A DNA stretch of 64,000 nt from Penicillus capitatus (GCA_965649825.1 OZ287705.1:806001-870000); one strand, 5' to 3'. Counted from the first letter of the stretch, positions 24,480 through 37,300 are shown. A program made the numbers and translations. The notes: a model not told the origin generated them from the letters alone.

Positions 24480-27400
24480 ATGATGCGTCCGCACAACTAC
24501 GAAGCTCCTCCACAACGATGTAGAATATCAAGCAACACTGATGTGCCACAATGCGAGCGAATGGCTGCCTAGATGGCGACGTGGATGTACGGCATCCACA
24601 CGAACCACCACCGATGATCATTAAGATGTCCAATGGAAAAACGGTGGATCATCCTGATGCATACAAGACACATGGACCGGCAGAGTTCTCGACTTCGCCA
24701 CCCTCTGCATCTCCATGGAGTCCTTCGGCCAGTGGATATCACAATGGGCCTTTTCCTCGGTACTGTTCTCGGGAAAGAGATTTTAAACAAAAATTTGGAC
24801 GAATGATTAGGCCAACAGATCGCCGACCTGGGTACGGAGCATCGCCCTATCCGTCTCCATGGACAGAAAACGACCCACCAGAAATCAAGAGACCTGTCGA
24901 AGTCTGCCGTCGATTGATGGGTTTTATGGCGACTGACTGTGTTATGGGTGAACAGAGTGCACAGCAGACAGCAACTTACGACAGTTTGCTGAGAGAAGCC
25001 CAAACCCTCCGGCGCGATTTGGAAAAAGAATTTAATCTGAATCGTGGATCTAAGGTTTTTTTGTATGGTGTTCTGAGGCATGGGTGCTTACCAATTGCTT
25101 TTGACAGGAGGAGGTGACTCAGCAGATAACGGTGACCAAAATCAAAATCGCAGAGGTTCAGAAAACGAAGCCCTCTGCAGAAATGTACGATGAAATAATC
25201 GTCACTCTTTCGCAAGAACTCACTGACCTGGAGAAGAAAGTCAAAGAAGTCCGTCCAACAAAGCTCTATCTGCTCATTCTTTTTGGCAACATATGTACGT
25301 GTGTGTAGATTGAGGCGCGTATGTATCCGTTAGACCGGGCCATCTCTGATCTGAAAGACGTCGAGGATTTTATTACCGATCGCGAACTCGACAGCGATGG
25401 CGCCGCAATGTTGTTTGGAGAGATCATGAAGAAGATGTTCGATGATATAAACGTCAGTGGACATGTTTTAACTGGAGAGGCTGCATCTGCTGGTCAGCTG
25501 CCCCGGAATGTGCTGGATGAAATGAAGGTACCCTATTGCCCACTTCTACGTGCAACATAGATACTGGATCTGTTACCTGTCGGCGTAGGGCAAGATGTTG
25601 ACTGGAGGTCTCAAGAAGACGGATGAGGGGAGGAGCGCATTTGATCAGGAAGCTGCTGACTGGGTAGAATTCGACACACGAGAGAAACTGACGTCCACTG
25701 ATGGGTATGAGGAAAGCAATTTCCGCAAGAGAAGGAACAAGGCTAACTTTCAAAGAGCCTCAAGAAAACTCAGCAATATAACGGAATTCACACAAAGTCG
25801 ACGGAATCCAGGACGAACAGAGGCATTCAAATTTGTCGCCTTTGACCGAGCAGATGCGTTCAGACATGTAGACTACGTTCCAGGTCCAGACGTAGGTGGC
25901 AAAGGAATCATGATGCCAGCAGCATTGTCTGTCACTTCGGAACAAAAGAGTATGGAAGATGCCCTTGAACAAATGGGTGTTGAGGCATGGATGGGGCTAA
26001 ATCAGGGAACGGGTATGACGCCTGCCCCGTCAGAAGTGCCAGAAAGCATGAAGAGCTCCAAAAGCGTTGCAGATTTACAGGCCTTGGAACAGTTTCCAGG
26101 TTCTGCTGTGGATGCCAGTGTTTCTGACAAGGAAGGTCTCTCAAAGAGCATTCCACATACATCGTCACAAGATTCCAAATATTCGACTGAGAACGCCTCT
26201 GAAAGGATGCGAATCTCACCCGTGGGTAGTGGAGAAGGGAAACCGCCACTTGGAGTGAGAAGACCTATCCACTCAGCTGAAATCCAAACAGACACACATA
26301 AAGAGGCTTCAAGTCAAGTCGAAGAAGCCGATGACGTCAAGCAACAAGCAAAGGAGCCTGAGAAACCGATTGAAAAGGTCTCCCGTATTGCCAGCTTGGA
26401 AACATGCTTGATCAATGACACGATGTGTCGTCGTGTAGAAACCTTCTGTCGATGAAAAGAAATCTGATGAAGAGAAAGGGGGACTGGCACAAGAACTCAC
26501 AAACGTGCAACTGAAGAAACCGTCTGAAGAGCAGCGTGGGCCGCCGCCAGTGGCTCCAGGTTGTGTTCTCATTGCTTGACGTTTGGCTTTTCGTTAAACA
26601 GTATGGGTTCTCTTAGATATGGACTCAGCTGATTTCGCTCTGCTGGCTGCCAGCATTATGGGGCCTCCAGCTGGAGCTACGAAGCCAGCAGATGGCGTTA
26701 AATTAGATCTCACCGTGGAAGAACCCCCGCCACAACCAAAGAAACCAGCAACAAAACCGCCTCCTCCCCCGCCCAAGAAATCAGCACCCCCTCCTCCGCC
26801 GCCAGCAAAGAAGCGGTCGAATGCCCCACCACCTCCTCCAGGAAAGAAGCCAGGAGGAAAGGCGGGAGGTCCACCACCACCACCGAAGGGCGGACGTAAA
26901 GCGGTGGATGGTTTACAGCGAGCGCCGGAAGTCATTGCCATGTTCCAAGAGATGCGGAAAGCATTGTTGGGTAGCGCCGCCAAGGGATCAGGAGGTCCCA
27001 AGAAGATTGGAGGAGGCGGTTCGGCCGATCCAGCTGCATTGATGGAAGAGCTCGCAAAGAACTCAAAGTATGCAGCACAGGTGCAGGCGGATATTGTCCA
27101 GTATAGTTCTCTCATTGAAGACCTCATTAAAGAAGTTTCTGGGTTCGATGCATCAGACATGAAAGACATTGTTGAGTTTGTCAAACGTGTGGATGCTTTT
27201 CTGGCAGAACTGTCCGACGAGACTGCCGTATTAAAGCAGTTCGACTGGCCAGCACGATACTATACGATGCTTGAAGCAAAGGGTCTGTATGAGGAACTGG
27301 AAAAGATGAAGAAGACATTCAAGTCATGGCAGAAAACTACAAAGACAGCAACTGAAGAACTCAAAATCGTACAGAAATTCATGGACAAGAGCAAGAATCG

Positions 27401-27823
27401 CGTAGATGTCATTCTACGAACAAAAGACGCCGATGAGAAGAAGTTCAAAGAGAATAAGATTCCGTGGAATGCTAAAATCTACACCGAAGTTAAGATAGCT
27501 TCTCTTTCATTGTTAATTGTGTACATGGATATTGTACTGAGCGAAGTAGAATCGATTATGCAGGCCGCTCCAGAACAACAAGGTCCACAGCGGAGCAAAG
27601 CCATTGAAAAGAGCATGGGATTGCTAACAGGTCGATCTCTCTCTGTCCTCCACAGACTCTCTTGGTCTAATCTCTGTGCTCTGCTGTGACAGGTGCAATC
27701 AATTTTGCCTTCAAGGGGCACCAATTTGCAGGTGGCTTTACAGAAGCATGCAATTCCAAGTTTGCTGATATTGCTTCAAAGACACGGGAATTAAAGTCAG
27801 AAGCTGCCAGTGCGGCCTCTTAA
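24480..27823 (+). CDS. CHUP1-like protein (chloroplast positioning / atypical actin nucleator family)
   Basis: Eight exons (24480-24519, 24573-25054, 25108-25248, 25309-25527, 25589-26377, 26439-26559, 26617-27630, 27693-27823) give 978 residues. A helical, coiled-coil-like part lies around residues 160-330, followed by a long Ser/Lys-rich linker. A dense Pro tract follows (26720-26890, with PPPPPPKKSAPPPPPP), resembling an FH1 or CHUP1 Pro-rich region. The C-terminal domain matches CHUP1: APEVIAMFQEMRKAL, then DMKDIVEFVKRVDAFLAEL, AVLKQFDWPARYY, and the ending NFAFKGHQFAGGF. In plants CHUP1 sits on the chloroplast envelope and polymerises actin to move chloroplasts. The plant N-terminal hydrophobic anchor is not visible in this model; see the gap before the gene. 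The C-terminal assignment is strong, the 5' end is not. Confidence 0.82.
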
Positions 27824-28124
27824 ATGATTCTCATGTGGATCTCCTCTATCCACCTGTTATCCCATGTTCTTCTCTCGAATTGGAGTTTTCAGTTTTGTCG
27901 CTGTCGAGATTTCCTGCACGCACTGTGACTCTGTCATCTAGTTCATCTTTTCTGCTTTCATGCACCTTGTCCGACGATGTATTCGATGACAACAGAAATA
28001 ACTGTGTAATCCATCAACAATGAACTTTAAATGCGCGTTTAAGCAATGTGTTGGCTGATGGGTGTCAAGATCTTTATTTAAAGTGTTCATCATAAACCTG
28101 AGAAACTTCCACTGTTTTGCCTGT

Positions 28125-28440
28125 TCAAGCGGCATTTCGTCGCTTAATGTATGACCAAATGTAGAGTAGAAACGGTCTGGGAATGGCACGGTGGCTGCTC
28201 AAGGTAAAATCGTAATATACACCGGTATCTCTCGTCCATTTCCCTGATCATCGTCTGCAGACGCCACAGCAATACATAATGACATCCGTACTCGAGATCG
28301 ATCATCATTCCCAAACTAGTTAGACTAGAGCCAATCTTCGTTACTCGGGAAAGAACCACAATATCTGCAATTGGCCTACGTTGGTGTGCCACCACCACCA
28401 CTAAGAAACCCCCATCACGTGCAACAAGGAAAAGATATAC
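28125..28440 (-). CDS. unknown small protein, partial model
   Basis: Downstream of the RWP-RK gene on the same strand, the frame up to about 28401 has a regular beta-strand-like then helical composition (GSSLTSLGMMIDLEYG, RLQTMIREMDERYR). A 46-bp intron (28177-28222, GTGTAT donor, CCCAG acceptor) gives a short last exon, 28176-28125, with a tidy stop. The 5' end could not be set: a further coding-like piece with LPDNRRIGIALPDGGVIRVR lies at 28450-28530. No family is recognised. Confidence 0.35.
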
Positions 28441-28545
28441 AGATGCATGTCACTTTAAGTAGGCGAACACGAATCACACCGCCGTCGGGCAGTGCGATTC
28501 CAATTCTTCTGTTGTCGGGCAGATAACACTTAGTGATTAGTGAGT

Positions 28546-28569
28546 GACTGACAGACTGACAGACTGACA
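28546..28569. repeat. three perfect copies of GACTGACA
   Basis: The octamer GACTGACA is repeated three times without interruption in the gap before the unknown small minus-strand gene. It is a short tandem repeat with no other visible role. Confidence 0.85.
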
Positions 28570-28779
28570 TAAAAAATAGAGGATGTCCCAAATACAGAAT
28601 GATTGGGATGAAAGGGTTTGTCTGACAGAGGAGAGAAAGACCTTTTCATTCCAAACATGTTGGTCATCATCAGCCACAGAGAACCAGACCCTGAAGATGC
28701 TGACTGAGATTAAGAAATTCGAAGTCTAAAGAAAAAAATGGCACTAAAGAAATCTAATCCTACACGCTCTCACAATACT

Positions 28780-31150
28780 CTAATGAAACAAATTTTGTGA
28801 TGCATCGAAGCCTAGAGGTAAGTGGAAGGGCTGCACCAAAACATCTTCGGCATCGACGGACGGGCCTAGCTCTGACAAGACAGGAATGACTCCTGTGCCT
28901 CCCCTTTGCGTTCTCTCAAGGTCAAAGGTTAGGGGACCTTCTCTTTGCTTCGAACGGTTGACGTCTCTACTAAAATGCATCGTCTGTACAGGTATGGCTG
29001 AATTCGATTGAGAATGGCACGGATAGGTTGAGGGGTGCAGAACCACATTCGCCATGTGTCCTGCGTGCCACGTGTTATTTTGGTGGCCAGCATCTTGTTC
29101 TTCTTGAAATGCAAAACCGTCCCCGTCTGTACCGTGAAGTGCTGCTGTAAAGGCACCATGATGCGTCAAATTCTTCAAAGCTATGTCTTCATCGATCATC
29201 ATTGCACCATTAGGATCAGAGTCATGAACATTACTGCAGTACAAGGAAACATGACCCTGCTTTCTCTTCACAGTCGCAGTATTTGTTAAGCATTCGCACC
29301 TTTGAGGATTGAGACCCACATGCAGTCCAGAACTGAGAATGTACGCCAAATTCTCCGATCTGAGGTTGCCGGAAATTGCATTTTGTAGAAGCCAGGAAGG
29401 CGGTTCTCCTTTGTACCCCATTTGCTTCCACACCTTCAGCAACTTTGAAATCTGTCTTGATGGCCAGCGAGTTATTCCATTCCTCCGACATGCTCTTTTC
29501 AAAGTGGTTGGACAAATGCCTAACCGGCGTGCTGCGTCTTTCAGTCCATGTCCAAAATGTGCCTCGAGATCTCGATAGGTCAGCCTTTTGCCTGCTCCTC
29601 CACCTAAACGGTTTTCCTTCTTTTTCGCTTCGGATCCTTCTCCTTCGTCGTCGTTGTGTTTATGGTGTTCGTTGCAGTAATCGTCGCTGTTTTTGTCGTC
29701 ATCCATTGTAAACTTCATGTCTTCTTTAGGGGAATCGCTGTGCATGTCTTGATCAGCTTTTTGAGCGATTGGCAGGGATGCCCGACATACTCTGACAGCG
29801 TCTGTGGGAGTAGCGCTATTGTGCGAATGCGCTTCAGGAAATTGAATAGTGTTTGCAGAACTGCTGTCTGAAACACATTTTGAGATTTCTGTCCCAAATC
29901 CAAGCGCGCCGTCTATACTCATTGAGTTGTTGACCACGTGGCTACAATAACAATCCCCACCCACCGTATGAGCAACAGAAGACAGAACTGCACAGTGGGT
30001 ACCTGCTTTGCCGTTGAAAGACCGTGTACCCTTCATTGAAACGTCCATGAATTGACTGCTCTTCATTCGTCAGTAAGTCCATCCCAATATTCATCAAAAA
30101 ATCAGAAACTTGTCTGAAACCTGCATCCACAGATACACTCCCTGTCGACTGCAGGAGAATGCATGGTACAGCATTGATGGACCTGTTTGCATAGCCCTCC
30201 CGAGAATGTGCTGCTTAGAAATGTCTTGTTCGTCTGGATGTTTTTTTGAAAAACCAGAGTCTGCTATGTTGTTGAATGGAACAGAGCAGACCTCCACTGG
30301 CCACTTCCGCAGTCCCAGCTTCCAACTGTCCATTCGCACATTTGCTGTTCTCAATCGCATATAGTCCATTGCTTCTGTAAACAGCTGAATGATGTTTGCG
30401 AATTCCACCGATTTGTCATGATGCGATAACTCCACCACAGCCAAGGCTTTTGGATTATCTCCATCAAAAATTGGAAAGATCAGCGTCGAATGCATTCGAC
30501 AAAGCTGCGCTTCATTAATCCTTAAGTATGCATTCTTATCATACTGTTGAATATCTAAGCACAACTCAGGCTACATCCAAAACAGAACATATCCTATATA
30601 GATGGGATCCCCGCTAATAGGGACCACACTTGTCCATAGTGATAGACACGACCAACAGCACCCATAGAATCTCCATAGGATGGATCAGCATCAAATCTGT
30701 ATTTGCATGAAATGCAGCGAAACAGCGCCATCAAATCCCCAACTCCCGAGATGGAAAAAGGGAGACCCTATCGACTAAGCGATAACGCAACGCCTATTGA
30801 ATAATGGAAACGCATTACCTCTGTCGACAACAACACCCTCCCTCGAGAACAGAGTTCTGGCATCCATATCTGCGACAGCAAAACACCGGTCGGATGTGCG
30901 ACGGATATTCGAGGCAAGGGGTCCACTCGTCTGACCCTCAATGTGGACCCGGTCGGTCGGCGCGCCCTTTGAAAGCCGACAGGATGTGGATATGACGTAC
31001 TTGAATAAGTGCCCCTGCTTTTGACGACGAGAGTCCGTTGGAAAGTCGCTGAATTGCCTTCTCGAGTCGTTTTGTAAAACCAAGCATGTCATTATTGCCG
31101 CTGCTGTTTCTGACACAGCTCGTGTCCGTCGGTGGAAAAGAGTGTTTCAT
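28780..31150 (-). CDS. NIN-like (NLP) RWP-RK transcription factor
   Basis: Five exons (31150-31001, 30936-30819, 30742-30630, 30570-30121, 30060-28780) give 703 residues. The middle carries the NLP GAF-type sensor region: SMGAVGRVYHYGQPELCL, STLIFPIFDGDNPKALAVVE and TEAMDYMRLRTANV. The DNA-binding domain at about 29460-29600 has LKDAARRLGICPTTLKRACR followed by RNGITRWPSRQISKL. The signature is RWPSRQ rather than the canonical RWPxRK. No C-terminal PB1 domain is visible, unlike land-plant NLPs. Proteins of this family are nuclear regulators of nitrate responses, including NIT2 of Chlamydomonas. A shorter start at 30731 is possible. The first two exons rest on phase fitting and weak resemblance to the NLP N-terminus. 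Confidence 0.85.
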
Positions 31151-31307
31151 GATCTCGATTTTAGACGCGCCGAGTGGCTTGAGTTTGGTCAGTTGTGAAG
31201 AGCAGATATCCACCTGGGCACGGCTGCTTCGCGATAACCTCCGCAGAAAGAAGACGATGTGACACGCTAATGCAAGACAGACAGGTGCCAAACGACATTT
31301 CGTCATC

Positions 31308-31774
31308 ATGACTGCGTGGAAAGCTCTTGCAACGCAGCTGCAGGAACTGCGGTACACGCCATCATCGCCTTGCCTCTTCCTCTACTGTGGCCGTCACCAG
31401 TGCCTCTGTGTGTTAGTGTCCATCTGTGCCCGACCTCGACTGCCAGCCAGGGCGTCAGGTCCGCCCACCTACGACACTGGGACAACGGTTGCAACGGTTA
31501 TGTATCTGCACAGAGACTTCATACTTGGTAGTTATGTGGAGATCAAGAAAACGAATCCAGGATTCCCTTTCTTGATCAGAGAAGCGACAGATGTTGAACC
31601 GAAGTTTATTGCGCGCTACGGTACGGATGTTTTTTACACGAACCTCTGAAAATGCAGGAGGTGCCTACAGATCTCGGCGTAGAGAAATCCGTATCTCTGA
31701 AAAACAAGAGCGCTCATCAAGTGGCATCTTCGTTGAAAGATCTCATAAACAAACGTCTCCTCGGAGATGAGTAA
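31308..31774 (+). CDS. NDUFA2: complex I accessory subunit NDUFA2 (B8)
   Basis: Four exons (31308-31351, 31417-31458, 31514-31620, 31671-31774) encode 98 residues, the normal size. Sequence marks are [47 protein letters not shown] and a C-terminal helix. NDUFA2 is a thioredoxin-fold subunit of the matrix arm of mitochondrial complex I. Each exon is shorter than 110 bp, and the gene is recognisable only when all three introns are removed. It is divergent from the NLP gene, with 157 bp between starts. Confidence 0.95.
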
Positions 31775-31871
31775 CACATCCATCCCCTCACCATCTCTTT
31801 CATGATAGGCCCATGAGAATGACAAGACATGGAAGCAGGCAGGAAGGCAGACAGCTGGATGGATTTAAGTA

Positions 31872-32355
31872 TCAAGCATTGTTTGTGTTGTCTGGAGTGT
31901 CAGGTTGCTTAACATCTTCCGGGGAACTATCGAAGGGATAGAAAGAGACAAAAGCCTTCTTCCAATTGGTTCGTTTGTAAGGTCTTCCATGACGCATTTT
32001 TGTTTTCCCTTCGACATTCATCGTCCTCACGCTGCGCACTTTCATACCGTAAACAGATTCCAGGAATCCCTTGATCTCTAACTGATGAATCCCTTCACAG
32101 TGATCGATGGAGAAGAAACAGATGTCGTCGCACTTTGTTGACATCGGGCGTCGTGCGAAAGGCTGCATGTGGCAGCCAACCTGTCTTGACCACTTGCAGC
32201 ATCTTCTCTGGTGTCAGCGGCAACAGTCGCAGATCGAGATTCGGGAAATAGGTAGGTAAGCGTCGGCCAAAGCGAAAGACATACTTTCCCTTCACCATCT
32301 CGTCTGCCGCGTGGCGATGTTCGTGAAATGAATAGACGGTGCGGGCACCGATCAT
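31872..32355 (-). CDS. MRPL23: mitochondrial ribosomal protein uL23m
   Basis: Exons 32355-32134 and 32081-31872 (52-bp intron) encode 143 residues. After splicing, the conserved uL23 core reads DVNKLEIKGFLESVYGMKVR with a following VRTMNVEGKTK and a Lys-rich segment ending in KKAFVSFYP. The N-terminal YFPNLDLRLLPL fits the mitochondrial branch. uL23 sits at the peptide exit of the large subunit. The start lies only 30 bp from that of the PheRS gene on the other strand. A retained intron would also be open for a while and give a different middle. Confidence 0.85.
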
Positions 32356-32385
32356 TCACGAAATATCCATCCGTGTCCGTTGCCA
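32356..32385. promoter_or_regulatory. 30-bp gap between divergent starts of uL23m and PheRS alpha
   Basis: Only 30 bp separate the two ATGs, too little for two independent core promoters and leaders. One or both transcripts must initiate inside the neighbouring gene or have nearly leaderless mRNA. Confidence 0.6.
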
Positions 32386-34302
32386 ATGGCAGAGAATAGC
32401 GTTATCGAGAGGGCCATCCTAGAGACGCTTCACGAAAATGGCATCATTGAAGATACGAATCAGCTGGCAACCTCTCTTGACAAAGAGCACAACGACGTGG
32501 TGGGATCCATGAAGAGTCTTCAGTCCTCTGAAATGATTCTCGTCGAGGCGCGTCAACTGCTTCTCTCTGCCCTTTTGTTAAATGTGAAAGGGATCAGGAT
32601 ATCGATCATTTTGAGTATATGCTGACCGATGAAGCTAAAGCATACTTACAGATAGGGTCCCCAGAGGCACAGCTCTTTTACGCTATTCCAGAGGAAGGCA
32701 TTTCCTTGGCACAACTCAAAGTTCACAATTCTCACTCTTTTATGGATCATGAGATGCTTTCTTGTCAGACAACGATGGATGCAGCTGTGACAGGAATTGG
32801 ATTCAACCAAGCCATGGCGCAAAAATGGGTCGAGGTGAAGAAAGACAAAGGCACTTCATTGATCTTTCGAAAAGTTGTCAGATTGAGATAGCGCAATGAA
32901 ATAAGGAATGCATTCGTCGATGCAGGTTGAGGCGATCGTGGACAGTGTGAAGGAATGGCTACAGCTTGTGTCCGATGGGAAGGAGATTCCACAGAAAGAT
33001 GCGACTTTACTACAAAAGAAGCGCAAACTTATTACGCCAAGCACATGGAAGACATACAGGTTGCAAAAGGGACCCAAATTTGCATTGACACGATCAAAAC
33101 AAGCCACGGATCTCACACATGAAATGCTGCTAAAGTAAGGCTTTCCCTTAGCAAACCCTTCTGTCTGAGTGCTTTGGTAATTGCAGAGGGACATGGAAAG
33201 ATCAGTCCTTTAAGGCTTACAACTTCAATGCATTGGGGTTACCCTACCAGGGTGGCTGTCTCCACCCACTACTCAAGGTAACGATGACGATTCCGTTCGT
33301 CCTTCTTGAATATGGATGCGTGTGGACATCGCGACAGGTCCGGAGTCAATTTCGCAAGATATTCACTCAAATGGGGTTTGAAGAGATGCCTTCCAATGCA
33401 TATGTGGAGAGCAGTTTCTGGAATTTTGATGCACTGTTCCAGCCACAGCAACATCCAGCACGCGATGCCCATGACACGTTCTTCTTGACAAAACCTGCTT
33501 CGTCCGGCGGATTCCCCGATGATTACCTCCAGCGTGTGAAAGAGACACATGAAAAAGGCGGATTTGATTCCATTGGGTATGTCATCCACGAATTCGGCGA
33601 TGGTGTCGAGGTACATTCAGGTATGGCTACGCCTGGAAGCTGGCAGAGGCTCAAAAGAATCTGCTGAGAACACACACAACCGCCGTGTCATCGCAGATGC
33701 TGTACAAACTGGCCCTGGAGGGCTTTAAACCGACCCGGTACTTCTCAGTGGACAGAGTCTTTCGGAATGAAGCCATTGATCGAACACATCTAGCAGAGTT
33801 CCATCAAATTGAAGGTATCTCTTCTGCAGAATGTTGGACAGTTCTTGAAGAATCGGGAGATGTCGTCATGTAGGCCTTGTTTGCGACAGAGGTCTGACTT
33901 TGGGTGACTTGATGGGCACGCTAAGATTGTTCTTCGATCGATTGGGTTTGAAGAAACTCAGATTTAAACCAGCCTTCAATCCTTATACTGAACCAAGTAT
34001 GGAAATCTTCAGTTACTCGGAGCAGCTCAAGAAGTGGATGGAAGTCGGTAACTCAGGTATCATCAGCTTATCATCTCATGCATTCCATCCTTTCATGAAA
34101 TGCTTGCGATGCAGGGATGTTTCGTCCAGAAATGCTTCGCCCTATGGGTTTGCCTGAAGACGTGAATGTCATTGCATGGGGTCTGAGTTTAGAGCGGCCG
34201 ACGATGATTCTCTACGGAATCGACAACATTCGTGACCTGTTTGGACACAATGTCAGTCTTGCGATGGTGAAGAATAATCCTATTTGCCGACTTGGCATGT
34301 GA
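32386..34302 (+). CDS. FARSA: cytosolic phenylalanyl-tRNA synthetase alpha subunit
   Basis: Nine exons (32386-32541, 32598-32720, 32769-32873, 32926-33134, 33187-33277, 33338-33576, 33621-33814, 33874-34056, 34115-34302) give 495 residues, close to animal FARSA. The winged-helix N-terminus is followed by the class II core: motif 2 in [20 protein letters not shown] and HQIEG, and motif 3 in [20 protein letters not shown]. It also has the family strings [19 protein letters not shown] and [14 protein letters not shown]. The enzyme charges tRNA-Phe as an alpha2-beta2 tetramer. Intron 32721-32768 is 48 bp and open in frame, so retention would insert 16 residues. Confidence 0.97.
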
Positions 34303-34390
34303 AAGAACAACAAGTACTTAGAAATCGAAATCGATCAATTGATAGGTCCTTTCCTCGTACTACTGATCGATCTCACATTTCAATCGTTTA

Positions 34391-37300
34391 TCACTGCAAT
34401 GCTGTAAAGACATCATTGCCTTCAAGAGCTTCAGCGTAAAGCGATTTCTGCTTAGGTGTGTTTGCTGCACGCTCGTTCGATAGCAGTGTCATGACAGCAC
34501 CCACAATACTGCCCCCATGCTCAAAGATATCGATATGGGGTTCACGGATCTGCCAAGGATGTGCATGTACAGTGAATCGACGATGATGATATGTATGACA
34601 TACCTTCTTCTCCAAGAGCGATTGCAATTCAGATCGAAGAGCCACAATGACTTCGGCGACTTCGGGATCCGCGTTGAAGAGGAATTTTCCGTTTAGTATA
34701 GAGAAATTCCCTGGATTCTTCGAATCGATCTCCACATCTCCTCCAAACAACAGCAACGCCAAATCCGTTACCATTGTCGAATTTCTAAACATGATGCCGC
34801 CTGTCTGCACTTTGTCTGTGTAAACAAGCCATCGGTGCGGGAAATAATTGGCCGTATTGTTCACAGAGAACATATGAGGCCTTACGGTGCCGTCCTCCAG
34901 TGTCAGAAAGGATGGTTTCTTGCCGTCGGAGACAATAGCGGCGACACTTGGGAACATTCCAGAACACAGGACCGCACGCAGCAGTTCTAGAGTAGCTGAA
35001 TTCATACTGTGTTCATAGATGGCATCTTCCAGAGCATAAAAACTGTATCTCCCAGAAGGGGATCTTGTACGATTTCGATGGGCGTCTTCTGAGATTTTTA
35101 GAAATCCAATGTTGGCCAGGAGTTCTGCAAAGTGTAATCGCATTTTGTCCATCTGATCAAAGCTCTGTGCGATAAAGAAATTCTCTCGACAGTATGTCCA
35201 CTTGGCTTCCGGTCCGTAGTTTCGTGCTTCCTTGTAGCCTTCAAATGCACGGAGCAGTGCAATGTGGTCTGAACATGTGTCGGCTGCCAGATTTAGTTTA
35301 ATGGAATCCACTTCCTTGCGCATGGCCACAGGTCTCTGAAAAGGATCTTTGACAGTGGAGGCTGCAGCCAATGTCAAGCAAGGATCCAAGCAGCCAAAGA
35401 TAGCACCCATCAGAATCATCTTTCCAATGGACGGTTCCACAGGAATATGTGCAAGATGTCTGCCTAATGGCGTCAATTCTTGCTTGGCATCGATCGCCCC
35501 AATAAGCCGCAGTTGCATCATGGCGTTGTGCACTGTTTGAGGGGACGGTGGATTGATGGCGCCTGCCATGAATTCCTGCATGCTCCCAAGTCCCAAACTC
35601 TTAATTTGCAAGCACAGTTCTGCCAGTGGTGTTCTCATGATCTCAGGAAGCTGGTGATCCAAGAAACACTGTTCATACATTCCCCTTGGAAAGAGGTGAT
35701 ATACATTCCCTGGCTGAACACGACCGGCTCTGCCCTTTCTCTGAGTACAGGAAGCTTTCGATATCCATGTTGGAAACAGACAGGCGATCTTGTTCAGTGC
35801 ATCATAGGATTTCTCTTTGGCTTTTCCTGCGTTCACAACATACACAATGTCGTTGATTGTGATGGAAGTCTCTGCAATGTTCGTAGCAAGCACCACCTTC
35901 CTACAGGTTCCATCAGTAACATACCGCGGATGCATGGTGACAGGGGCACCTGATACCGGGATCCGGTGTCTTGAATATTTCTTCCTGGCTGACAGATTGA
36001 AGAGTGCTGTGCAGAGGAAGAAGTTTAACCAATGCCGGATTGCCAACAACACTATTGGAGCTGAGTAACTCCGTCATCGTCTGAATATCTTCCCAACTCG
36101 TCAAGAAAACGAGCACGCCTCCTGGTGGTTCATGATTGCAAATCTGTTCGATGATTGCTTCGATCAAGCCATAGTGTAACTGCAGGTCGTGAGTATATGT
36201 CACACACCAGACAAGGCATGCAGGCATACCTTTTCATTTGCACACGACGCCCATGTTCGAATAGAGGAGAACGTGCTCTCTCGGTATCCAATGAAGTCCG
36301 ATTTTTTTGGAATGTAATCAAGCATTGCCGGATTTTCAGTCAGTGACTTCGCCTTCTGATACCACTGCAATTTTCTGTCTTTGTGTCGATCGGATGCAGA
36401 AATCATATAGCCTAAAACAACAACATCCGTCTCCTGGCCCAAAGAAGTCTCCAAGCACCTGTCGATTCAAGCACGTCCTCCAAAAAATGCTCTCGGACAG
36501 GATGCATGAATCCAGGAACGTGAACCGTGGGTGCATTGGAGAAGTACTCAGAGAATGTCTTTGCATCCAGTGTGGCACTCATTAGAATTACTCTCAGATC
36601 TGGTCTTTCGGAGAGAAGGTTGCGCAAAATGATCAGCAGAAAGTCTTCATTCATGCCACGTTCGTGAATCTCATCCACAATCACATGGCTCACATTCTCC
36701 AGTCCACGATCGTGAATGAGTTTTCTCAGCAGTATTCCAGACGTGCAGAACAGCAACCGTGTGTTGGGTGATTTTTGAGACATCATGCGAATCTGGAACC
36801 CCACCATATCTCCCAACATCTCTCCCCGTTCATCTGCGACGCGTTTAGAGACGGACATGGCCGATATGCGTCGAGGCTGTGTGCATATGATATTGGTACT
36901 CGCAATACTCCCAGAGGAAATGGCCTCTTCCAGAAGGAATTGAGGAAGCTGTGTTGTTTTGCCACATCCTGTCTCTCCAGAAACAATCACCACTTGATTG
37001 TTGCGAATGAGATTCAGAAGCTGCGTCTTGTACTTCCACATCGGCAACGATCGTCGCATCTCATCCATTCTTTGCCCTGACTCTGTTGTCATGAAAAGAC
37101 TGTGGCCCAGTCTCAATCTCTGTAATTCCTTTTCTGTGATATCATTCAGAGGTTGAGGCTTGTACTCAGATGCATCGACATCCGTGCTCGGGCGGGTGTA
37201 TTCATTGTCATCACTGTCTGCTTCATCCTCGGCATTAGATCCTATAACATCTTTAAAAGACATCAGATTTGATGGAAGGAAGAAGAAGTGCCGTTGAGTG

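Noticed and set aside
26594-27184. Long minus-strand Gly/Pro-rich ORF opposite the CHUP1-like gene
   Set aside because: It is the antisense of the Pro-rich tract (CCN codons read as GGN) and has no independent support.
31150-31357. Longer start of the NLP gene at about 31310
   Set aside because: That ATG overlaps the NDUFA2 start codon on the other strand; the in-frame ATG at 31150 avoids the clash.
32542-32597. GC-AG intron in PheRS alpha starting at 32550
   Set aside because: A normal GT-AG intron of 56 bp (32542-32597) keeps frame equally well and has the usual length.
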